Part shown: piece by piece, positions 48,278-60,489 of the stretch
Layout: every line of letters begins with the position of its first letter
Numbering within the stretch: the stretch's first letter is position 1
Assembly (NCBI GenBank): GCA_027625915.1
Contig: JANTQA010000048.1
Location: 5,518,001 to 5,582,000, forward strand
Source of the DNA: Anaeramoeba flamelloides
Taxonomy: Eukaryota > Metamonada > Anaeramoebidae
DNA: 64,000 nt
Direction: 5' to 3'
Notes under the pieces: generated by a model
The model's input: the letters and a program-made list of their open reading frames with translations, nothing else
Database searches by the model: none
What the model was told of the DNA's origin: nothing
Position numbers and translations under genes: made by a program

Positions 48278-49290
48278 TCTAAATAAACACCGTTTCACAC
48301 AAATAGTGGCAGGTAAATAAGAAAAATACACTTTTTTTAATCATCAACCAAAATACTATTGTTTAGAAACAAGAAAAATAATAAAATTTGTGTTATATTT
48401 CATAATCATAAAAGAAAATCCTGAACAAACTATAAAAATTCATAAAAAAAAAATCAAATGTTAAAAAATTTTTTTTCCTTTGATTGGAATGTTTTGTGCA
48501 TAATTTCTTGATTTCTTAAGAAAATTAAAATTGTTGACAATAAGATTTTTTAATTAGTAAACATATTAAAATTGAAAAGAAAATACAAAGCCTCATCGTT
48601 CAAAATGATATTTTGGAGTTTCAATTTTTTTTTTTTTTTTTTTAAATTGACTTTAAAAAAAAAAGAAAAAAGAGAAGAAAAAAAAAATCAAAAACCAAAA
48701 AGTAAATAACTGTTGTGGAAAAAAAGTGAAACTGGAAAAAAAGTGAAACACGGTTTTTAATTGGGAACATTACTGAAAATGAAAAGTAAAATCAATAAAA
48801 AGAAGAAACCAATTAACTTCAAATAATAATCCAGTATATAATTTTCAATCAACCCAACAAATACTATTTAAATCTACTGATTTATCGAAATTGTGTGTGT
48901 GGTTTTTGAGATCTCAAAAATAGTCAATTTTTTGAACAAATTTTTAATAATTGATCAATCAAAGAAAAACCCATACCTAATAATAGTATTAAAAAAACTG
49001 TTATTGTGGCGAATACTTCATTTTGTCTTTATTTATTTATTTATTCTTTTTTTCATTGATCTTACTTTGAATTTTCAGTAATGTTCCCAATTAAAAACCG
49101 TGTTTCACTTTTTTTCCAGTTTCACTTTTTTTCCACAACTGTAATATAAAATTTACTAAATCAGAAAAAATCATATTAATCCAAAAATTGATTATTTATT
49201 TTGAAGAATAATGAATTTAAATCATAGGATAAATTAACTTTTTTCAATAAAAATACTTCCCTTTGGCTGGAATAGAACATATATATATAT
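48278..49290 (+). repeat. Dispersed repeat R2, copy 2, split by MITE
   Basis: Matches 386-985. The match runs 48278-48709 and resumes at 49142, with the intervening 432 bp being the element below. Confidence 0.6.
48710..49141. mobile_element. Tc1-like palindromic element, 432 bp
   Basis: The ends are CTGTTGTGGAAAAAAAGTGA and the complement of TCACTTTTTTTCCACAACTG (one mismatch), flanked by TAA/TAA. The arms are about 75 bp and contain GTGAAACACGGTTTTTAAT and GGGAACATTACTGAA. The CAGTTGTGG-like start with TA target fits the Tc1/mariner style. Related to 3765-4221 by its inner arm. Confidence 0.65.
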
Positions 49291-49324
49291 AGACTAGAAA
49301 TCTATTCTAATGATAAGTATTCCC

Positions 49325-49495
49325 ATTCCTAGGTTTTCCAAGATTCAAAAAAATTCAGTAAAATATTATCTTTTACTTGATTCTACTAAATCCAAAAAAA
49401 CCAAATGAAAGTTTACTTGACTCTTTAAAATTCAAAATAATTAACAAAAATCTAAGATTTTACTCAGTTCTTATGAATCTTGGAAAACTGAACAG
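49325..49495. repeat. Palindromic module pair
   Basis: Opens with GGTTTTCCAAGATTCAAAAA and closes with GAATCTTGGAAAACTG, with two internal half-modules. A variant of the CCAGAATTYAAAAG hairpin family. Confidence 0.45.
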
Positions 49496-49882
49496 TAGAT
49501 AGTTATACTTTTAGTTCTCACTCTTTAATAGGAAAAAAAGTGAATTTTTTATATTCAGTTATTCTAAAACTTCCCGGTTTTCTCGTTTAAAGTATCTTTT
49601 TGTATATTTCCTTTATAGTTATTAATACTTCTTTTTTCTTTCGAAGAAAATATTTTTTTTGAAATAATTTTAAAAATTGCCTTGAAGTTTTCAACTGTAA
49701 AAAAAAAATGGTTCAGACTATAAAAATATTAATTCATTGTTTAAAATCATATTAAAAGTAAGTTTGCTCTTGTAATAATCATATATTCACTTTGTTTTTC
49801 AATTACAGGATTCAATATTTTGTTTTGGGATTTGCTCTTATATTTACGAGAAGAATTTTTTTTTATTCTAGAATCCCCTTAA

Positions 49883-50455
49883 GGTTTACATTCCCTGAAA
49901 TCTGAAAAAATGATTATCTTATGTCTCTCGGATAGAAACTTGTGAATTGGTTTCTTATTGATTGATCTTGTGTTTGGTATGGGTTTTAATAGTTGTTCAA
50001 AATGACAATTTTTGACAATTTATTTTTTTTTTTGGGAAATCCGAATTGAAGAGTGTACGATTAATGGATTGGTTCATGTTTAAGAATAAATTTAGTTTTT
50101 TGGGTTGTAGAAGAAAATTTTGATTTACTGTTTAGTTAATTAAATAAATGAAAAAATTTATTTTTTTAAAAGCTTCAAATAAAACCAATTCTAAATTAAA
50201 ATTTCAATGAAAAAGGGACAAGTCACATTTTTTTATTACTTATCTTCCTATTAAGTTGTCTTAGAATCTATATTCAGTTTGGAGAAAGAAAAAAGAAAAT
50301 AAATGGTCAAACAATTCATTTTTAACACACATCTAAATATGGGTCTCTGTAAAATTTATATCAAGCACAAGATCGATCAGCTAAGAACCAAATTAACAAG
50401 TCACTATCCCAGAAACACAAGATAATCTTTTTTCAGATTTCAGGGATTGTAAACC
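49883..50455. mobile_element. TTAA-flanked element with long terminal repeats
   Basis: TTAA borders at 49879-49882 and 50456-50459. The arms are about 115-130 bp, beginning GGTTTACATTCCCTGAAATC and ending with its near-complement (GATTTCAGGGATTGTAAACC). There is no ORF. Confidence 0.65.
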
Positions 50456-50459
50456 TTAA

Positions 50460-51797
50460 GGGAGTAGCTACACCATAAGACATGATAAAATTTTGAGAGA
50501 GATAAGATAAGAGTATTTTATCTTAGTGGAGTGTGATCGTAGATTCTTTAAAAATTTATTGTAAAAAATTATTTGATATTTTAATTTTAGTAATGTTCAA
50601 CAATAAAAAAAATGAGAATATATTGATAAAATAATTTTGATTTTTTTTATTTTTTTATTAAAATAAACTTAATTCTAAAAAATTGGTACAGTTTAAACAG
50701 TGGCAATACCATACTTTACATTCAATTTGAAAATTATTTGATTTTTCAAACTATTTTTCATTTTTTGTCTTTTTTGTTTTGTTTTCATTTTGTTTTTTCC
50801 AGTTAAAAAATCTGTTTTGTTAGATCTGAAATTTTTTTCTCAAAAATTGATAGATGGTTAGTGTTGAGTTTCTTAAATTGGAAAATCACATACAATTGGT
50901 CCATTGCATCTTAACTTTAGATCAATCAACAATTATTAGTGTAATTTTAACAAATTAACCAATACATTTTTTGTTCAGCTTGTTTCATTTTTTCTCCAAA
51001 CACTGGTTTTGATTTTTTTATTATATATTGTTTTCTTTTATTTGGATGAAAGGGTTACTTCTAAAAACATTAATAGTATGTTACTAAAATGTTATTGTAT
51101 ATCAGGTTTGGAAAAATATAATAAATTAGGTTTTTGTTTTCGTATTTTTGATTTTAGATGTGTTCAAATAGTTGGAAATTGCTTTTTTTTTGGGAGAAGA
51201 TAATTTCATATTCTTAGAATAAAGCTTATATACTATTTTGTGGTTTAAAATTTGATAAAATATAATCATATTCACTTCTCCAATTCCACCAAATCCAACT
51301 ATTTAAAATCCTAACAAGTCATTTTTTGGGATAATTATTATTATTTTGGAATTCTTCTTGTTATTTAAGTCCCATTTATGTTTCCTTTTGTGATTCTCAC
51401 TATTGTAATGTTGTTGTTCATTTTAAACAATATCAATTAATCCCAAATTTCACAGATAAAAAAAATATTTCTAAATGTTTCTTGTTATCAGGATTAAAAA
51501 AAATCAAAAATGATGAAAAAATAAAAAATGAAAAAAATAAATGCCATAATAGAATGTTAAGATAAGTACAAAAGATAAGTTATTCAACATTCAAAACACT
51601 CTTTTAAGGTATTCAATTCAACATTCTATTCTGGCAATTTCTTTGAGACTTTGAAAAAAAATTTGAAAAATCTAATGAATGAAGTACTTTAAATAATTAA
51701 AATCAATGAGGTTACAACCAAAGTAAAAAATGTTATTTTCTGATCTTCTTCAAAATTATAAAAAAGTGAAAAATTTTTCTTTACTGTTTCTACTCCC
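50460..51797. mobile_element. Possible TTAA-flanked element abutting the previous one
   Basis: GGGAGTAG after TTAA at 50456-50459, and CTACTCCC before TTAA at 51798-51801. The matching end is short, so chance is possible. It shares one TTAA with the preceding element and encloses R1 copy 4. Confidence 0.35.
50690..51020 (+). repeat. Dispersed repeat R1, copy 4
   Basis: Aligns with 25716-26060 (shared: TTTCATTTTTTGTCTTTTTT, TTGATAGATGGTTAG, TTTAACAAATTAACCAATA). Confidence 0.5.
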
Positions 51798-51801
51798 TTA
51801 A

Positions 51802-52556
51802 GATCCAAATTGAAGAAAATCTTGATTAGTAAATAAAAATTTCACAAAACTAATATTCTTTATCATTTTTATTACAATGAACGAACCCTTTCTGTTGAAA
51901 CAAAATATTAAAATTATTAAACACTTTTAAATTTATTGAAAAAGAAAACTTAAAAATAAATATTTTTTGAGAGTTGTCTTTGAATAACCATAAATAGTCA
52001 GTAGTTTGAAGAATAAAATAAAAATAGAAGACTTTTCTAAAAAAGGTTTGAAGAAAGTGGGTGATCTAATCCAAAATAAAATTATTTTTACAAATAAATA
52101 ATTGATTTTGTTTCAAAATGGATAACTATTTATTCTCAAAAAGCTTATTATCATTTTTGTTTACTATTCAACCAAACGAGATCAACACTGTTGATTTTAT
52201 ATGTTGTTAGAATTTTTTAAAGTTGAATAAAAACCTAAACATTTTTCAGGGTAAAATTATAATTAATCTAACTTCTTGTCAAAACTACTTAGTAATAATT
52301 GTAGTTTTACCAGTTCAAAAGGATCAAAATAAAATGATTAAATTTTACACCGATTATAAACAAACCAAACGCAAGTTTTAAAAATTCCAGAATTATTGGA
52401 GAAGGTAGATTTCACGAAAAATTGTATTGACTTTTAAAACATTTTTTTTCATTTACTTTGACAAAACACCTTTTATTTTTTTTTTATTTTTTTTTCAAAA
52501 CAAGTTTTTAGCATCTCTTAAATTCCCTTATTTTCCGGGTTTTAAAAGGATTGTTG
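51802..52556. other. Intergenic upstream of cyclin
   Basis: Presumed promoter and 5' leader of the cyclin gene. An overlapping open frame at 52427-52660 in another phase has no known motif and is probably spurious. Confidence 0.4.
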
Positions 52557-53320
52557 ATGAACATAGAGCCTATTACGAACAGACTCTTCAAAAGTTCATT
52601 TTCGGGTGTACAACCTTCCAATTTATTTTTCCAAAATCGTCCTTCACAAATATTTCTTGATTCGTCATTTTCTCAAAACCAAACAAAGCACAAAGACAAA
52701 AAAGAAAAGTTCAAACAAACCCAACAACAACAGCAAAACATAATTGTCGAAAAACTAAGGAACAAAAATATGATCAGCTCTACTCTTTTTACAAAAAGAA
52801 TAACAACAAAAAAAAAACCAATTAACAACTTTAGGGCTCATGGTTTAAATTTAGAAGCGATGTGGAAAACAACAACTCCAAACAAAATTACTGATCATTC
52901 CTTTCTTCGAAAAATAGAAAAAAAAAAGCAAAGCAAAAAGGAACATTTTTTTGAATTCCAAAAAAACACTTTTCGTCGTAATCGTAAAAGGAAGAACAAA
53001 AATGGGAATAATAAAGAAAATGTTAACATGAATATAGTCTCAAACAAAAAAGACAGTTTTGATCAAATAAAGATGGAAAGAGAAACGGCAAATGTAAACA
53101 AGCATCAAAATCATTTATTTAATCCTGAATTAAACCAAACGACGAAACAAAAAAAGCCACTTTTTCATTACGTTGCAAATATTAGTCACAGCAATAATGG
53201 AAATAAGATGTACAACAAAAACAACAACAATAACAACAATACTATTCAGGAGAATAAGAATAACATTAACAATAATAATAATAATAATCGGCTGAATAAT
53301 AACAACAATAACAACCACAA

Positions 53321-53356
<36 letters not shown>

Positions 53357-56300
53357 GAATAAATATAATATTACTTCTTTTAAGTCTGAAAAACCAAAAG
53401 AAAGTACTCAAACTAAAAAAGATAAAATCAAAAATATAATAAATAATCTCAATTCTTCAAATTGTTCATACACAAACCAAGAATACCTTACAGAGCAATT
53501 TGAATCTTATTTAAAAAGAGAAAAACACTTTCAAGCAGATCCCTTTTATCTTAATCGACAAAAATTCACAGAGATTGATCGGATTGAGATAATAAATTGG
53601 TTGTCTTTAATATGTGAAGAGTATGAACTTCAACAAGAAACATTCTTGATTGCAATAAACATTTTTGATCGATATCTTTCATTGTATGATGATTTCCCAT
53701 TACAATTATTGAAGGTACTGGGAGTGGTTAGTCTTTTTATTGCTTCAAAGGTTGAAGAAATTTATAGTTTAACTATCCCAGATTTAATAAATATCATGGA
53801 TGGTAAAATTAAAAAACAAACAATTTTGAAGTTTGAAATGTCTATTTTTAATTCTTTAAAATTCCGTACCAGTCCCGTAACAACACACAATTGGTTGCAA
53901 TTATTTGTTCAGAAATTAATTTGGGAAGATCCAAATTTGTTACCCCAAGATTTAAAAGAAATTTGGGTTTCTAAATGGCTAGTTTCAAATAAGTTTGATA
54001 AATTAGTTAAATCATCAAACAACATTATTTTTGTTTTTCATTGTTCTCTCAAAAGCTTTTAATCATTTTAATTGGCTATTTTTTTTTTTTAAAGTGTTTG
54101 AAAAGTGGAAATTTTAATTTTATTAGAACGTTATGAAATTTTAGAAAATTTATTTTATTAATGTTGTTTTTTTGGACTTTAATATCACCAAAGAATCGAT
54201 TTTCAGTGGCAACACTGCTAAGTTGAACTTGGGAGGGGGTCGGTTCGATTCCCCGAAAGAATCCAATTTTTTCGGTATTAGTTCAGTATTTTTTTTTGAT
54301 TTTTTTTTGAAAAATAAAGCATAAAAATTATAAAACTAAAAGTATAAAAGTACAAAAAAATGAAAATATATATGATTTTTATTTTTCTAATTGTTTTCTT
54401 TTTCTTGAAAATTTTATTTTTTTTTTTAACTTTTTTTTTTTTTATATACTCATTAGGACAGAAATTTATTTTTTTTTTTTTTTGATATATAAAATATTTA
54501 CTAATAAAATCACTATCGTTTGATAGGTTTTTTACAAAGTATATTATTAAAATTATAAATAATTTGATGAATTTGTCTTACCCCTTTCATTCCTGAATAC
54601 AATAATTCTTCATTCTGATAAGTATTTAATTTTTTAAGATTAAATGAAATTGTTTTTTTTGGTAATATTTTGTGCAAAAGTACAATATTCGTCAACAGAA
54701 AACAAACAGTTCCCCCATCTTTTTTAGCTTCTTTTTCTTTTCTTTTTAATACTCCAAAATGACCATCACATTCATTAGCTGCATGACAAGCTATAAAAAA
54801 ATTCTGAATAATACGAATTCCGATATTATTTGATAAGTTATAAAAATAATTGAAAGTTTTATGATTTTTAAAATGTTGTCCATTATCTGACCAAAAATAA
54901 ATTTTTGAATAATTTTTAAAAATGCCTAAATTGAATAAATATTCAAATGATGATTTAACATAATTATAATCTTGGGAAATATGAGAAGAAATAAAATCAT
55001 AATATTCATATTGGAGTTTCTCTTCCTTATTTTTTGTTATTTTACAAATACATAAGTCTGAGATTTTATTATTTTCTTTTTTTAATACCACTTGGTGGAT
55101 AAAAGGCCCTGAAATCAAAAAACAAAAATTACTTCATTTAATTTTAAGTCATTTTTATTATCAATATAAGAACTTCGTTGAGTATTAATTTCTTGTAAAT
55201 GAATTTCATAATTTTCAATTTTTTTTTTGATGAAATTTGAATTCTTCAGTATTTTTATCATTATTATTTGAAATAAATTTCTTCGAGATTTTATTTTGTT
55301 CACATATATTACAATTTGTGGCATCATAGCATCTTAAATACGAATACTGTTTAACTTCCTTTGGTTTATATTTTAAATATGTGTTATTACATCGTTTTTT
55401 GAAAACCATTTTTAATCATTTTTTCTTGAATTTGTTGACATATCTTTTTTATCAGTTTGGGTTTGATGTCTTCTTGTTACAAAAATTTTTTTTTTTTTTT
55501 TTTTATTTGGTTGATTTCTTTATTCAATTCCATTCCTTTCTTTTTTATTTGAATCCTTCTCATGAATGATAGAATTCATATTATATACTAGAATTCGATT
55601 ATCTTGATTAAATTCATTCAATCCACAACAAGCATCAATGCAAGCTGAACCAGTTCCACCACCATATCCTTCGTCGTCATCTTCATCACCATCACCATCG
55701 TTCTTAGCATTATTGTCATCATCATCATCGTCGTCATCATCATTGTTGTCATCATCTTCTACTGCATCCTCATATTGACCATTCCATACTTGTTTATAAT
55801 CGCCTGACTTGCATGTACATAACTCCAACCAAGTTTGAATAATCAACATTATTTCTTCGTTGCTTAATTTATTGCGTGTGTTTTTTTAAAAAATAACTTG
55901 TTGAAAACAAAATATCACCTTCCTTTTCCATATTCAAATGCCTTTTAATTGTTTGCACTGTAACACCCAAAGCACTGGAATATTCTTTGAAATTGTTTTT
56001 GATATTAAAGCATTGTAGTTCCCGAATTATTTTATGTATGATTGCACTTCGATATTTATTATTTTTTTTTTAATCCTAGCAAAAACACACGTAATGCATT
56101 GACAATATTACCATGAATTTCTTTTTCCTTTTTTTATTTTTTGAATTTCTTTTTTTTTTTTTTTTCAACTTTCTTTTTTTTCTTTTTTAAAATTATTCTT
56201 AATTTCTTTTAGATTCTCGCCATACTTTTTCTTATGATAATAATTCCAATTGATTTTTTTTTCCAATGTTGTTTTTTTTTCTTTTTCAAATTTTCGATTT

Positions 56301-58221
56301 ATCTTTTTTTTTAAAAAAAAGAAATGTAAATAAAAAAACATTTAAAACAATTTAAAAGAAATTTTAAGTTTGCTATTTTGAAAGAGTTTGTTATAATTAT
56401 TTTATTTCAAATTAAATAAACCTTGATCTGAATTGGTCCCGTACCTTTTTTTCTATTCTCCAAATAACAGCGATTGCACATTTTCTTTGATTCTGAATAT
56501 GCATGATGTAATTTTAATACGATAGTTTCAGGTCGTTTTCTACCATATTTTTGTATCCATTTACCACAACAACAACAAGTTTTTTCCAAATAAATTTTCT
56601 TTTTTTTTTTTTTTGTTCATCTTGTTACTTATAAAAATTCCAAAATAATAAATTTACTAAATTAGATAAAAAGACCAAAAAAATAAAAAAGTAATAAAAA
56701 TAACTATATTAAATCAAAATATAAGGTTAGTTGAAACTTTATTTATATTATAAAGGTTCAATTTAATTATATTAATAAGTTATTAAACTTATTTGAAAAT
56801 AGCCAATGTGAATTTGATCCAAATGAAAAAATTAATAACAAAAAGAATCAGGAAAAGGATAATTATGATAACGAAAACAGCAATGTGGATGAAAATGATC
56901 ATAAGAATAATCATCTCCGCCTTCATAAAAATAAATATAATTTTGACAATAATTATAATCTTAATCATAATCTTAGTCTTAATAATACAAATAATAATAA
57001 TAATGAAAAAAAGCCTTTCAATGATTATTCTCATTTTGATAAAATTTCAAATCAAATGAATAACGTAAATAATAACATTTTTACAAAAAATAGGAAACAA
57101 CCTTTTTCAACTTTTAATCTTTTTCAGAAAACAAATTTCAATTTTAAAATTAATAATGATGATAATATTAAAAATTATAACAAAAATATGTTTTATAATA
57201 AATCTCATAATTCTAATTCTAATATCAATATAAATTATAATTTTAAAATTGATGTTTTCGAAAAAAGAAATCCAAAAAAACAAAATGAAAATTTTCCCAA
57301 TTGTAAACATGATTTAAAAAAGGGATTTGAAAAAAAAAATAATCAAATTTTGAATTTTATTCAATTTGAACAGCAACGGAAATCAGAAAAGGAAACACAA
57401 AGAATAAATAATTCTTTGTGTAAGTTAAAAAATGATGATCAACAATTAATATACCTTGATAATCAAAATTTACCTAAGTTTAGTTCAGGGAAAATTGTGA
57501 ATCAAACAAAATACTGTGATCCAAATCAACAATTTTCCAAATATGATAACAATCAGGAAAACAACAACAATGATGATGATGGTGATGATGATGATGATCA
57601 AAGTAATAATAAAATGGAAATTGAAAACAATATTGATTATTCAAATAAATATAAATTTAATTCCAAAGTTCAATCGAAGGTAAAAAATCAAAAATCAAAA
57701 CAAATAAACCAGACTAAGCATACTTTTGAAAAGGAAGAGGGGAGTAAAGGAGAAGAAGAAGAAGAAGAACAGAAAGAAGAAGAAAAAATTATTTATGAGT
57801 TATTTAATAAAAATAATCCAAAAAAAAATAGTTATCCATTAAATTTTAATTCGTTTTCACAAAAAAATAAACCAAAAAAAATATGTAAAATTAAAAAAAT
57901 AAATAAGTATGGTTCTTATAACCAAACAGTTTACAAAATTAAAGAATACCCAAAAAAAATATTCTTTCAATTTTCTCAACTATTAACAGTTTTAACAATG
58001 GACCCTACTTCTCTTCAATTTCTGCCTTCTCAGATAGCTGCTTCGATCTTTTATCTATATTTTGAAAAAGATTTTAATAATATTACTCAAAGAATTACCT
58101 TTTATTCCAAAAATCAACTTCAAAATTGTATTGATTGGATTAAAATGTATGAAAGTTTTTTATATGAAACCAACTCTGGCTGTTATACGTCATCATATGA
58201 TAATAATGATGATGATGATGG

Positions 58222-58252
<31 letters not shown>

Positions 58253-58366
58253 AAGATTTCAAAAAATGAACCATATAATTTACATTTCCATAATGATCAG
58301 TTCCAAAAATTTGTAACAAATTTGTTTCAAAATTTAACTGATTTTTCTCCAAAAAAATGTTTTTAA
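52557..58366 (+). CDS. Mitotic-type (A/B-like) cyclin with a 2.8-kb intron
   Basis: Exon 1 is 52557-54005 and exon 2 is 56780-58366 (GT-AG, phase 0; the exact junction is inferred), giving about 1011 residues. After a Gln/Asn/Lys-rich N-terminus the cyclin box starts near residue 309: FTEIDRIEIINWL (MRAIL-like), then FLIAINIFDRYLS and LFIASKVEEIY, with the Lys and Glu used for CDK contact. The second cyclin fold starts in exon 1 (FRTSPVTTHNWLQLFVQKL) and is completed only in exon 2 (LTMDPTSLQFLPSQIAASIF). Between them lie about 380 residues of Asn/Lys/Asp-rich sequence, and an Asp run interrupts a later helix. Such cyclins bind and activate cyclin-dependent kinases. Homopolymeric insertions between helices are tolerated in other AT-rich protists. 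The start is the first ATG in frame. Confidence 0.82.
54198..54264 (+). tRNA. tRNA-like sequence or tRNA-derived relic
   Basis: GGTTCGATTCC (54242-54252) is a perfect Pol III B box. It can be drawn as a shortened cloverleaf: acceptor GATTTTC/AAGAATC (6 of 7 pairs), D stem AGTG/CACT with a 4-nt loop, and an anticodon loop GTTGAAC (would read UGA, Ser). TTTTTT at 54267 would be a terminator. The D loop is too short and the T stem pairs badly, so it is not a normal tRNA gene; a pseudogene or SINE head is likelier. Confidence 0.35.
54513..56589 (-). mobile_element. Decayed DNA-transposase gene inside cyclin intron
   Basis: Read on the minus strand it has, in order: a Cys-rich zinc-binding segment (KTCCCCGKW-like with CNRCYLENRKK, 56589-56407); a helix-turn-helix-like segment (YSSALGVTVQTIKRHL, about 56060-55920); an acidic Asp run with Cys residues (55849-55520); a CysxxCys linker (CYDATNCNICEQNK, about 55330); and a 201-residue open segment with YFWSDNGQHFKN and NECDGHFGVLKR (55118-54513). 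The last resembles the catalytic half of a DDE transposase of the D...H..DG.FG..K type. The segments fall in different frames, with no clear intron signals between them, so it is probably broken. Terminal inverted repeats were not found. The exact superfamily is not identified. Confidence 0.6.
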
Positions 58367-58426
58367 TTGAATTAGTTCAATGAATTAATTCTTTTTTTAC
58401 TTTTACTTTTTTTCTTTTTTTTTTCT

Positions 58427-58459
<33 letters not shown>

Positions 58460-59613
58460 TTCTTATTTAATTTTTGACTTTTTTTCTTTTACTTTTTTTT
58501 TTTTCATTTAATTCTTTACTATTTTTTTTACTAAAAATATTTTTTAAAAAAATATAGATTTTTTATCATTTAAAAAAAAATATAGAAATATATTTTTATA
58601 TACAAAATAGAAATAATTTTAAAATAATAAACATAGATAAATAAATATAGACAAATGATAAATTTAAATAATTCAAATATTTAAATCATAAATAAATAAA
58701 CTTACTCAAAAATAATATGTAACATTTTTTGGGAATTAACAATTTTTTATTTTTATTTACTATTTTTCGTGTTTTTTCTTTATTTTACTTGGAATTTATA
58801 AAACATAATTTTATATTTTTTTGGTTATTGAAGAGAGGTAATAAAACAAAATTACACCCTATTTTCAAAAAACACTAAATTTATTGACAGAAAGAATCAT
58901 AGTTATGAGATAGGTAAGATTATAGTTTATTGGATAGCTTTTCTCTAAAAAAAAACGAAAAGTGAAGAGTTATGTTTGTAAATAAAAATCAGAAAAAAAT
59001 AATGAAAATAAAAGAAAATATAGGTAAGTATAAAAAAGTACAAAATATTAATAAGAAGTAAAGAATGAAATTAAAAGTTTTTTTGCACTCGGGGCGTATA
59101 TAAACTGGTTTGGTAGTTTTTTTTTCTGGAATATAAATTTTCTAGTCAAGTCTATAATTTATTGTACTAAAGATGTATAAATAATTGACTAACTATAGAT
59201 CAAAAGAAATGAATTATTTATTTAAGTTTTCAAGATAAACCTTCAAGACATTGTACAATTATTAGGTACTGCTTTTTAATTATATAAATTGGTTTATTAA
59301 ATTTTTTTTTATATTTTTCTTTTTCTTTTTCTTATTTTTATAAGCTTCACAAATCTTATTTTAGCAAAATCACAATAAACAATCCAAACTAAATAGCATT
59401 CACTTTTCCCAACTACAAAGTGGAAAAATAAACTGGAAGTTAGATTTAATTATCTTCTGTATGTTTTAAATTGTATTAGTTGTATTTATTTCACTTCAGT
59501 TGTTTCAATTAGTTCTATTTATTTAAGATCCAATTAGAACAAGTCAATTCTTCTATGACTAACCATAAATAGAGTTGCCCATCCTTAATATCAATTTTTA
59601 TCCCTTTTTATTG

Positions 59614-59660
<47 letters not shown>

Positions 59661-60489
59661 CTGCTTTTCAAACAAAAGGACATACCTCTCATTTCATTAA
59701 TACTTTTGAATTTGATTGTAAATAAAATAATTTATTATTGGTGATTTTATTTATTAATTATTCATTTTTTCATTTTTTGTATAATATTTATGGAACTTTA
59801 ACAGTTAGAAAATGAAAAAAAGGAGAGAAGAAGAAACCAATTTGGAAATAATCTATCAGTATAAAAAATGAAAAAGTTTAAGTTTGATTTCAAATCAACT
59901 AGATGTAGGAATTAAGAAAGATCATTATTGGATTCATGTCTAGAACAAAGAAAAAAGAAAATTAATAAAAAAACCAATTCCAACAAAATAGCCAGATGAA
60001 TTGTGGCTTTATCTTCAAAATGAGACTTTACAGAACTAAATTTTGAACTGTAAAGAGTTATCAATAACTTTTAAAGAAGTTTTACCCAATAATAGGTATT
60101 CAAAGGTTGTTATTGATTTTATATTTTTTTTATCCCCAACAATTTACAAAAAGCGATTTCACTTTTCAAATAAAAGTGCATATCAATTTTTAAATATTTA
60201 ATTTTAATTGTTATGTTTTGTTTTAGTGTGTCTTAAAAATTCAGTTGAGTTCTTTTTTTAAAAGGTTTTAAAGTGTTTCTTAGATTTTAGAATGATACCA
60301 CAATTAATTTGATTTAATTGCAAATAATTCTTGAAATTTTTTGTGCCTTTTTATTTGAAAAAGAGTTTATATTTACTATATTTAGGAAAGTTCTAAATTT
60401 GAGGTAAGTGGTGCTAGATGTAAATATCTAATAATTTTTTATTACAAAATTAAATTTTTCATTATTAATATGTTTGTAATCTTATGGGT
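58367..60489. other. Intergenic, no gene seen
   Basis: Poly(T)-rich immediately after the cyclin stop (58390-58530), then AT-rich DNA with a (TA)n microsatellite at 59617-59656. No genes or RNA features recognised. Confidence 0.5.

Larger units (their letters stand above)
54006..56779 (+). other. Giant cyclin intron
   Basis: 2774 nt, ten times the usual intron here. It contains a tRNA-like sequence (54198-54264) and opposite-strand transposase remains (54513-56589). Protein similarity to cyclins stops at its left edge and resumes after its right edge. Donor GTTAAATC at 54006; acceptor AATAAG at 56774-56779; another acceptor at 56803 is possible. Confidence 0.65.

Noticed and set aside
53130-53411. 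Minus-strand Val/Ile-rich open frame
   Set aside because: It is the complement of Asn codon runs in the cyclin.
58140-58352. Poly-His minus-strand frame
   Set aside because: It is the complement of a GAT repeat coding Asp in the cyclin.
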